Shown here one piece after another: positions 6,600-12,662 of a stretch of 16,149 bases of DNA. A program made the position numbers and the translations under genes. This stretch comes from Fimenecus sp045594885 (GTDB taxonomy: Bacteria; Bacillota; Clostridia; Oscillospirales; Acutalibacteraceae): assembly GCA_045594885.1 (NCBI GenBank), contig JAZNZJ010000079.1:1-16149 (forward strand), written 5' to 3'. Numbering within the stretch: the stretch's first letter is position 1; each line of letters begins with the position of its first letter. The notes beneath the pieces were generated by a model. The model had not been told where the DNA came from and ran no database searches. It worked only from the letters and a program-made list of their open reading frames with translations.

Positions 6600-6607
6600 T
6601 TTGACAA
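6600..6607 (-). promoter_or_regulatory. Possible second, degenerate 0A box
   Basis: Minus strand reads TTGTCAAA, one mismatch from TTGTCGAA, about 150 bp further upstream. In DNA this AT-rich a single-mismatch hit could arise by chance. Confidence 0.3.
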
Positions 6608-6734
6608 TGATTTGAACTTTGAAATTGTTGAAAACTCTGTTGAAAATGTTTAAAACTATGTGTTTCAAGGGTTTGAGATGGGTCAAATTTGCAAATTTTG
6701 TAAAGTTTTTACCTTTACAGAACAAAAGTGCAAT

Positions 6735-6771
6735 AAAAAAATGATGTATATACAAAATGTATATACACCAT
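6735..6771 (-). terminator. Probable terminator of the exporter operon, built from twin TGTATATACA palindromes
   Basis: TGTATATACA (6745-6754), AAA, TGTATATACA (6758-6767), extended by ATG/CAT after one mismatch. On the minus strand the hairpin is followed by seven T (plus-strand A run 6735-6741) and lies about 30 nt after the permease stop. Each arm is itself a perfect 10-bp palindrome, so the site could also be a tandem operator. Confidence 0.65.
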
Positions 6772-6800
6772 ATTTTTGAAGGATAAAATTCAATTTTAAC

Positions 6801-8048
6801 TCAATCTCTTCTGAGTGCTTCAATCGGTGGCATTTTTGCCGCTCTGCGTGCAGGGTAAACACCGAAAATTATACCAATTGCCGATGAGAAACCAACCGCC
6901 AATGCAATTGTTGAGGGTTGTACAGTCAACGGTACTTTCATCAATACAGAAACGAAGGCGGCAAGGGCAACACCCAATAACAGACCAATTATACCGCCTA
7001 TAAGACAAAGAATAATTGACTCTGTGAGGAACTGGAACATAATTGTACCCGTTTTTGCACCCAATGCTTTTCTTATACCGATTTCCCTTGTTCTTTCAGT
7101 GATTGACACAAGCATTATATTCATAACGCCTATACCACCCACCACAAGCGAAATGGCACTTACTGCAGCTATAAAAATTGTGAACACATTGATAACCGTG
7201 TCAAGCAAATCAATATATGTCGCCATATTGGTAACCGTATAGCAATCCTTTTCAAAATTGCCGTGTAAAGAACGGATATAATTTATTGCCGATGTGCCTA
7301 TTCCGTCAAGCTGACTTTCATCAATTGCAGTTATATTGATTGTATCATATCTGTTTTTTGTTGAACCGTTGATTTCAGATATAACGGGTGCGGGCATAAT
7401 AATCATACAGCTTGTCATCTGCATACCGCCCATTGAAGCAGTCATTTGCTCCATCATATCTTCGGTATCCATATTCATTCCCGCCATTATATCAACGACA
7501 CCAATTATTTTAATTGATATTGTGAGCGAATCTGAAGTACAGCTTATATACTCACCCACCACATTCTTTGTACCAAAAAGTTGCATTGCACTGCCAACGT
7601 CAATTACACCCACATACTTACCCTGCTCAAATTCTTCTTGATTAAAGAATCTACCATAAACGCAAGGTGTCTGCATTAACATTTGCATATCGGTGTTTCC
7701 GCCTATTCCCATCAAAAAACCTTTCTGGTCATTTGCAGTCATCTGGCACATTGCCATACTCTGCATTGTTGCATATTGGACACCGTCAAGTTTTTTGATT
7801 GCGTTTATATCTGCATCGGTAAAGAAATCGTCGTCATCTGCCACATTGTGATTAACCGTCAATGAGATTGCACTATTACCCATATCACGAATCATACCAA
7901 CAATGTAGTCACGTCCGCCATTACCAACAGTTACAATTGATATAACAGATGCTACACCGATTATAATTCCGAGCATTGTAAGAAGTGAACGCATAAGGTT
8001 TGTTTTTATGCTAAAAACTGCAATGCGGATATTTTCTTTAATATTCAC
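6801..8048 (-). CDS. MacB/FtsX-like ABC transporter permease, methionine-rich
   Basis: 415-residue membrane subunit of an ABC3/MacB-type exporter, which drives extracytoplasmic pumping rather than moving substrate across the membrane itself. Topology is classical: N-terminal transmembrane helix (about 20-42, SLLTMLGIIIGVASVISIV), a large external domain (about 45-280), then three C-terminal helices with the FtsX signature REIGIRKALGA between the first two. Two external stretches are extraordinarily methionine-rich: M95-M125 (8 Met in 31) and M188-M218 (11 Met in 31), with cysteines at 101, 129, 170 and 214. Start chosen at GTG 8048 because AAGGGG lies 8 nt upstream; GTG 8057 would leave the Shine-Dalgarno touching the start. 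It follows the adaptor gene by 12 nt. No ATPase subunit is encoded nearby. Confidence 0.88.
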   Translation of the reverse strand: MNIKENIRIAVFSIKTNLMRSLLTMLGIIIGVASVISIVTVGNGGRDYIVGMIRDMGNSAISLTVNHNVADDDDFFTDADINAIKKLDGVQYATMQSMAMCQMTANDQKGFLMGIGGNTDMQMLMQTPCVYGRFFNQEEFEQGKYVGVIDVGSAMQLFGTKNVVGEYISCTSDSLTISIKIIGVVDIMAGMNMDTEDMMEQMTASMGGMQMTSCMIIMPAPVISEINGSTKNRYDTINITAIDESQLDGIGTSAINYIRSLHGNFEKDCYTVTNMATYIDLLDTVINVFTIFIAAVSAISLVVGGIGVMNIMLVSITERTREIGIRKALGAKTGTIMFQFLTESIILCLIGGIIGLLLGVALAAFVSVLMKVPLTVQPSTIALAVGFSSAIGIIFGVYPARRAAKMPPIEALRRD

Positions 8049-8060
8049 AGTCTGCACCCC

Positions 8061-9632
8061 TTATGCATTTTTGTCAGCAATTTTTGTTCCATCGGTCATA
8101 TTGGGGTCGGGGCTCTTAACTACCTTCTCACCTACAACAAGACCTGAAATAATCTCATAATTTGTGTCATCGAGAGTACCCTTGGTTATCACTCGTTTTG
8201 AGATTTCACCGGTTGTACTGTCATAAACAAATACTGAGTATTCACCGTTATTGTACATTACACATTCAACAGGAATCATAATTACATTTTCTGCAGTTGA
8301 AAGATTGATTCTTATATCAACATCAAAACCGATTACAACCTTTTCATCGGGATTTTTAATTTTAACCTTAACAATTGCACCGGTAGCACCCGATGTTGTG
8401 CCCATAAGTGAGCCAATGTCAATTCCCGATGACTGTGCTGCAGTAGCACCAACATAAACAACTTCGCCCTCATACTCACCGTCAAGGCTTGTGATTGTAG
8501 CACCCATTCCAACCTTGATTTTAAGAAGGTCTGATTTACCTACAGTTACCGAAACCATCATATCTTCATAGCTTTCAACTGTAAGTCCTGTACCCGTAGG
8601 TACTGACGAGCCACCATTAAGCATTGAACCGAGCATTTGTGATGTATTAGCATCAACACCCGAAGCACCGAGTAATGAAGAAACGTCAAAGCTCTGGTTA
8701 TTTTCTGCCACGGGAACAAATTCTTGACCCGCTTTAAGATTTACTGCGGTTACAATGCCGTTATTTTGAGCATACCAACCGTTTTTCATTGAGTCATATA
8801 TTCTTTTAACATTTTCATATGCAATTTTCTTTGAATCTGCCACATTCTTTAATGCGTCAAGAACTGATTCGTCAGTAGTTACTGCCAAAGCTGACTCCGC
8901 CTGAAGTGAAGAAAGTTCAGAGTTGAGCTGAGCAAGTTTTATATTTTTCTGTGTTAATTCTTCAGTTTTTGATGTATCTGTTGAGGTTACGGGAATCTGA
9001 GTGCTTGTTGCCGCTGAAACAAATTCGTTAATCTGTTCTTCTGTTGCACCGTTTTCTCGCATCTGTGCTACAATTGCATCAATCTGTTCCTGCGGAATTG
9101 ATTGTGTTTGAGTTGTTGGTTCTGCATTCTCAATTTCGCTCTGTAATGCAGTTATTTCACTCTGGAGTGCTTCAATTTCTGCTTTTTTTTCAGTAATTGA
9201 TTTTTCAAGTTCAGTTTTCTTTTTTGCATTAGCATCGGATGTGTTTTTAGATTCGTTATAATCATTTAATGCCTTGTCATAATCTTTTTTTGCCGTAGCG
9301 AGATATTCTGCCACAGTTGACACATTGAAGGTTGCAAGTTTATCACCTTTTGAAACCTTATCGCCCACCGAAACAAAAACTTCTTCTACTCGCACACCCT
9401 GAATTGCAGTGAAATTTTCACTTACACCTGACTCAACCGTACCACTCACATCAAGTGAATCTGTAATTGAGCCGTAATTCACTTCTGCAATATCATATTC
9501 AACGGGTGGCTCGGGCTTGAGTGTGGAATAAAGCACGTAAGAAACCAAAGCAATCATAAAGATTATGAACGCAATAATTCCCACCTTGGCTTTTGTACTC
9601 TTTTTCTTAAAATTCTTAAACAAATCAATCAC
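8061..9632 (-). CDS. HlyD/MacA-like efflux adaptor (membrane fusion protein)
   Basis: 523-residue adaptor of a tripartite-like or Gram-positive ABC exporter. It has an N-terminal membrane anchor (residues 17-36), the split lipoyl/biotinyl-like domain (about 62-102, SGTVESG and SVGDKVSKGDKLA; second half about 290-310, NGIVTAVNLKAGQEF), and a long antiparallel coiled coil (about 106-170 and 223-285). A Gln/Thr/Ser-rich insertion (about 171-222) sits at the hairpin tip, and a beta-barrel / membrane-proximal region follows, with low-complexity Ser/Gly inserts. It partners with the MacB-like permease encoded 12 nt downstream. The start is GTG 9632; its Shine-Dalgarno (AAAAGG) is very close, so TTG 9623 is a possible alternative. 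No outer-membrane partner is expected in a Gram-positive. Family call is firm; substrate is unknown. Confidence 0.9.
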   Translation of the reverse strand: MIDLFKNFKKKSTKAKVGIIAFIIFMIALVSYVLYSTLKPEPPVEYDIAEVNYGSITDSLDVSGTVESGVSENFTAIQGVRVEEVFVSVGDKVSKGDKLATFNVSTVAEYLATAKKDYDKALNDYNESKNTSDANAKKKTELEKSITEKKAEIEALQSEITALQSEIENAEPTTQTQSIPQEQIDAIVAQMRENGATEEQINEFVSAATSTQIPVTSTDTSKTEELTQKNIKLAQLNSELSSLQAESALAVTTDESVLDALKNVADSKKIAYENVKRIYDSMKNGWYAQNNGIVTAVNLKAGQEFVPVAENNQSFDVSSLLGASGVDANTSQMLGSMLNGGSSVPTGTGLTVESYEDMMVSVTVGKSDLLKIKVGMGATITSLDGEYEGEVVYVGATAAQSSGIDIGSLMGTTSGATGAIVKVKIKNPDEKVVIGFDVDIRINLSTAENVIMIPVECVMYNNGEYSVFVYDSTTGEISKRVITKGTLDDTNYEIISGLVVGEKVVKSPDPNMTDGTKIADKNA

Positions 9633-9683
9633 GCCTTTTCTGTAACTGCTTTATATATAATTATAAGTTTTTAATTAACTTTC

Positions 9684-9712
9684 ATTTTACACCTATTTGA
9701 AAAAAATTCCAA
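9684..9712 (-). promoter_or_regulatory. Putative promoter of the adaptor-permease operon
   Basis: On the minus strand, TTGGAA (9707-9712), 17-bp spacer, TAAAAT (9684-9689). The -35 matches consensus at only 4 of 6. The start would be near 9677, about 45 nt before the GTG. The rest of the 147-bp divergent spacer is AT-rich and shows no convincing plus-strand promoter for the lipoprotein. Confidence 0.55.
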
Positions 9713-9779
9713 TAGTATTTTTGTAAACATTCTGTAAATTAGAGGTATTTTTTCTCATATAAATTATAAGGTGATTATA

Positions 9780-10262
9780 ATGAAGAAAAAAATATGTATA
9801 TTTTTGTTGAGTTTTGTCCTCTCTTTACTCTGCGGTTGTTCACAAGAAAGTAAATTTGGACTTGAGCAATTTGCTCACAGACTAAATACTCAATATGAAA
9901 TTAGTTTCAATACCGACGACTTTATGTATGGTCATAATGAAAATGAAGAAAAATATCTTTTTTATGAAGAAGATAATTTTTTGATTTCACTATCTCTTGA
10001 TGTTAACAATTCAATCAAGGGTGTGTCACTTCTTTTTACTGAAAGTATGGACATAAATTCGGGATTAGATACATTCTGTAAAATCTGTTCTGTTTTTACG
10101 GGAGATACTTATGAAATTCAAAAAAAGAATATTGAAGAATGCGGAATAACTACTGACGAAATAAAATATGCCGACAATAACTTTACAAGTACTGTCGGCA
10201 AATATAAATATTCTGTTATTTGTAACGATTACTCTGTTACGCTTTTCTGTGATAGAGTTTGA
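9780..10262 (+). CDS. Small predicted lipoprotein of unknown function
   Basis: 160-residue protein I do not recognise. The N-terminus is a type II signal peptide: MKKK, a hydrophobic stretch (ICIFLLSFVLSLL), and the lipobox L-C-G-C with lipidated C20, so the mature protein is anchored outside the membrane. The mature part is acidic and rich in Asn, Asp, Glu and aromatic residues (for example FNTDDFMYGHNENEEKYLFYEED), and ends in alternating strands (YKYSVICNDYSVTLFCDRV). This looks like a small alpha/beta fold, but no family motif is evident. Start chosen at ATG 9780 because AAGGTG lies 6 nt upstream, overriding the in-frame GTG at 9771. It is divergent from the exporter operon and converges on cysS with no intergenic base. 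Confidence 0.78.
   Translation: MKKKICIFLLSFVLSLLCGCSQESKFGLEQFAHRLNTQYEISFNTDDFMYGHNENEEKYLFYEEDNFLISLSLDVNNSIKGVSLLFTESMDINSGLDTFCKICSVFTGDTYEIQKKNIEECGITTDEIKYADNNFTSTVGKYKYSVICNDYSVTLFCDRV
10160..10200 (-). terminator. Possible cysS terminator inside the lipoprotein gene
   Basis: 8-bp perfect inverted repeat TGCCGACA (10169-10176) / TGTCGGCA (10193-10200), with a smaller ACTT/AAGT stem inside. On the minus strand it is followed by TATTTTATTT. It lies 62 nt after the cysS stop, within the last codons of the opposing gene. No other terminator is visible between the convergent genes. Confidence 0.55.
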
Positions 10263-11663
10263 TTACTCTCTGTGCCATTTAACGCCCTGTGGTGTATCTT
10301 CAAGAACAATACCCTGTGCCTTGAGTTCATCACGAATACGGTCAGCCTCTGCCCAGTTTTTGTCTTTACGCGCCTGAGTACGTGCTTCAATCATCTTTTC
10401 GATTTCATCATCAAGGCTCTCTGTTTTTCTATTATAAACAAGACCTAATACACCTGTAAGCTCATCAAAGAGAGTTGTTGCAAGTTCAACAAGTTCTTTA
10501 CTTGGTGCATCTGTGATAACCATTGTATTAATATCTTTAACAAGCTCAAATACTGATGAAATAGCATCTGCAGTATTGAGGTCATCGTCCATAGCTTTGA
10601 CAAACTGGTCACGACGGCTTTCAAGAGTCTTTTTAATCTCGTCTGCGTTTTCGGGAAGATTTTCAACTGCGTTCTTCATTGCAAAATCAAGACTTTCACG
10701 GCAGTTATAAAGACGTACAAGACTTGCCTTGCACTGTTCAATAATATCAATGCTATAGTTAATAGGGCTTCTGTAATGTGAAGAAATAAGGAAATAACGG
10801 ATTGGCTCATAGCCGTATTCGTTTGCTACGTCACGTACAGTGAAGAAATTGCCAAGTGATTTTGACATTTTTACATTATCAACGCTGATAAATCCGTTAT
10901 GCATCCAATAATTTGCAAAAGGAGCACCATTGCAGCATTCACTCTGTGCAATTTCATTTTCGTGGTGTGGGAAAATAAGGTCCTGACCACCGCAGTGGAT
11001 ATCAATTGTTTCGCCCAAATATCTTCTAACCATTGCAGAGCATTCAATATGCCAACCCGGACGACCGTGTCCCCAAGGCGATTCCCAATATGGCTCACCC
11101 GGTTTAGCACTCTTCCAAAGAGCAAAGTCCATTGGCTCACGTTTAACCTCTTCAACGTTAATTCTTGCACCTGCTTCAAGGTCTTCAAGGGGCTGATGTG
11201 AAAGCTTACCATATTCTTTAAACTGCTTGGGGCTGAAATAAACGTCACCGTTATCTACTGCATAAGCATAGCCTTTTTCAATAAGTGTGCTTACAATGTT
11301 GATAATCTCGTCAATGTTTTCAGTTGCCTTAGGGTGAACAGTAGCCTCACGCACATTCATACCCTTTGCATCTGTCCAGAATTCTTCAATATATTTTTCT
11401 GAAACTGTTTTATAATCTGTTCCCTCTTCATTTGCACGACGGATAATTTTATCATCAATATCAGTAAAGTTCTGAACAAAATTTACTTTGTATCCACGAT
11501 ACTCCATATATCTTCTAAATGTGTCAAACACACAGAGAGGACGAGCATTACCGATATGAATAAAATTATAAACGGTTGGTCCGCAGGCATAAACCTTTAA
11601 TTCATTAGGAACAAGTGTTTTAAGTTCTTCTTTTCGTCTTGTAAGAGTGTTGAAAATTTTCAT
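10263..11663 (-). CDS. cysS: Cysteinyl-tRNA synthetase
   Basis: 466-residue class I aminoacyl-tRNA synthetase that charges tRNA-Cys. Signature motifs are all present: HIGN at 36-39 (HIGH motif), KMSKS at 265-269, and the zinc ligands C27 (YACGPT), C208 (HIECSAM), H233 and E237 (FPHHENE), which match the E. coli spacing. A C-terminal anticodon-recognition domain ends in the DxIRDELKAQGIVLEDTPQGVKW block typical of the family. Length is normal. The ATG at 11663 comes one base after the cysE stop (TAATATG) and has AAGGTG 6 nt upstream; an in-frame GTG at 11672 is less likely. It is co-transcribed with cysE under a cysteine T-box, so both cysteine synthesis and charging respond to uncharged tRNA-Cys. 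Confidence 0.97.
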   Translation of the reverse strand: MKIFNTLTRRKEELKTLVPNELKVYACGPTVYNFIHIGNARPLCVFDTFRRYMEYRGYKVNFVQNFTDIDDKIIRRANEEGTDYKTVSEKYIEEFWTDAKGMNVREATVHPKATENIDEIINIVSTLIEKGYAYAVDNGDVYFSPKQFKEYGKLSHQPLEDLEAGARINVEEVKREPMDFALWKSAKPGEPYWESPWGHGRPGWHIECSAMVRRYLGETIDIHCGGQDLIFPHHENEIAQSECCNGAPFANYWMHNGFISVDNVKMSKSLGNFFTVRDVANEYGYEPIRYFLISSHYRSPINYSIDIIEQCKASLVRLYNCRESLDFAMKNAVENLPENADEIKKTLESRRDQFVKAMDDDLNTADAISSVFELVKDINTMVITDAPSKELVELATTLFDELTGVLGLVYNRKTESLDDEIEKMIEARTQARKDKNWAEADRIRDELKAQGIVLEDTPQGVKWHRE

Positions 11664-11664
11664 A

Positions 11665-12315
11665 TTACTCACCTTTTTCTTCCTTTTCTTTATATTTCTT
11701 CAGTTCTTTTTCAAGTCTGTCGATTTTCGCATTTAATTTGCAGAATTCTTGTGACACAGGGTCGGGAATATGAACTTGGTCAAGATTGTCAACTCGTTTG
11801 CCATTTCGCTTGATAACCCTTGCAGGAACGCCCACAGCAGTTGAATTGGGCGGAATTTCATCAAGCACCACAGCACCCGATGCGATATTTGAATAATCAC
11901 CCACCTTGAATGGTCCGAGCACCTTTGCACCCGAGCCAATCATTACACCGTTACCGATTGTGGGGTGACGTTTGCCCGTATCCTTACCCGTACCGCCAAG
12001 GGTTACACCCTGATAAATTGTAACATCATCACCAATTTCGGCAGTTTCACCGATTACCACACCTGTTCCGTGGTCAATGAAAAATCTTCTGCCTATTGTA
12101 GCACCGGGGTGAATTTCAATATTTGTTTTCTTTGCCGCATGTTGAGAAATTGCACGGGCTATAAATTTCATATTGTGCTTAAAAAACCAATGAGCGACTC
12201 TGTGTGCCCTTATGGCTTTAAGTCCGGGATATAAAAACAATATTTCAAGAACTCCCGATGCTGCGGGGTCACGTTCTTTGACCGTCTTTATATCTTCTTT
12301 AAGTCTGTCAAACAA
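11665..12315 (-). CDS. cysE: Serine O-acetyltransferase
   Basis: 216-residue enzyme that transfers acetyl from acetyl-CoA to L-serine, the first step of cysteine synthesis. The N-terminal helical part (1-65) is shorter than in E. coli, as in the EpsC-type enzymes of Firmicutes. A left-handed beta-helix of hexapeptide repeats follows (about 66-165): IHPGATIG, the catalytic DHGTG with D81-H82, GETAEIG, GGTGKDTGKRHP with H117, and GVPARVIKRNG. The C-terminal tail is charged and coiled-coil-like (IDRLEKELKKYKEKEEK). The start is TTG 12315, supported by GGAGG 9 nt upstream and by the absence of a better in-frame ATG. First gene of the T-box-controlled cysE-cysS operon. Confidence 0.95.
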   Translation of the reverse strand: MFDRLKEDIKTVKERDPAASGVLEILFLYPGLKAIRAHRVAHWFFKHNMKFIARAISQHAAKKTNIEIHPGATIGRRFFIDHGTGVVIGETAEIGDDVTIYQGVTLGGTGKDTGKRHPTIGNGVMIGSGAKVLGPFKVGDYSNIASGAVVLDEIPPNSTAVGVPARVIKRNGKRVDNLDQVHIPDPVSQEFCKLNAKIDRLEKELKKYKEKEEKGE

Positions 12316-12380
12316 ATATACTCCTCCAAAATATAGTTGTTAAAATGATGCAGGCGTAGAAACCTGCCACTACTTGATTA

Positions 12381-12422
12381 AAAATAAAAATCGCCCTCAT
12401 TTGCCAATGCAAACGAAGGCGA
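12381..12422 (-). terminator. Regulated terminator of the T-box
   Basis: On the minus strand, TCGCCTTCGTTTGC pairs with GCAAATGAGGGCGA around ATTG, with two non-Watson-Crick positions, then TTTTTATTTT. It shares the CTTCG segment with the antiterminator, as T-box logic requires. A small hairpin (GCAGG/CCTGC, 12350-12367) follows before the cysE start. Confidence 0.9.
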
Positions 12423-12620
12423 ATAATCGCGGTTCCACTTCGATTTATAACTCTAACAGTTTATAACGCAACTACACGGGTATGTATTTCCCCATACCGA
12501 CTCACGAATGCACTTCACAAATGCTTTTTAATGCGGGCTTTCAGCCCACGACCCGCAATCTCTAATAAAAACACACCTGCTACTCTTTTCGGTCACAGTC
12601 TTTACTTATTCAAAATCATT
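12381..12620 (-). promoter_or_regulatory. Cysteine-specific T-box riboswitch leader of cysE-cysS
   Basis: Transcribed leader that senses uncharged tRNA-Cys. On the minus strand, Stem I closes through GACCGA (12589-12594) and TCGGT (12496-12500) and contains the AGTA element and AGAG bulge. The specifier codon reads TGC followed by A (12510-12512). The T-box core TGGAACCGCG is at 12428-12437. The antiterminator pairs CGAAG (12438-12442) with CTTCG (12414-12418). The competing terminator stem spans 12391-12404 and 12409-12422, followed by TTTTTATTTT. A tRNA with a free CCA end would stabilise the antiterminator and allow cysE-cysS transcription. Confidence 0.93.
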
Positions 12621-12626
12621 ATATGC

Positions 12627-12655
12627 ATTTTACCACATTAGTTCACAAAATGCAA
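12627..12655 (-). promoter_or_regulatory. Promoter of the T-box / cysE-cysS operon
   Basis: On the minus strand, TTGCAT (12650-12655), 17-bp spacer, TAAAAT (12627-12632) preceded by TGG. The start is near 12620. It begins 7 bp after the rimO stop, and no terminator separates rimO from it, so recA-recX-rimO transcripts may also run into the T-box. A TATAAT at 12618-12623 is a weaker alternative -10. Confidence 0.7.
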
Positions 12656-12662
12656 TATTTAT

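Larger units (their letters stand above)
6418..6734. other. AT-rich gene-free region upstream of spo0A
   Basis: About 317 bp with no plausible gene in any frame. It holds the perfect 0A box (6448-6455), a degenerate one (6600-6607), and two TGTTGAAAA repeats spaced 12 bp (6626-6634, 6638-6646) followed by a TTAAAAC variant. I see no second clear promoter. The unusual length for this compact genome suggests an extended control region. Confidence 0.6.

Noticed and set aside
6620..6700. Origin-like AT-rich repeats
   Set aside because: No TTATNCACA DnaA boxes are visible and no dnaA, dnaN or other origin neighbour is present, so I do not call an origin.
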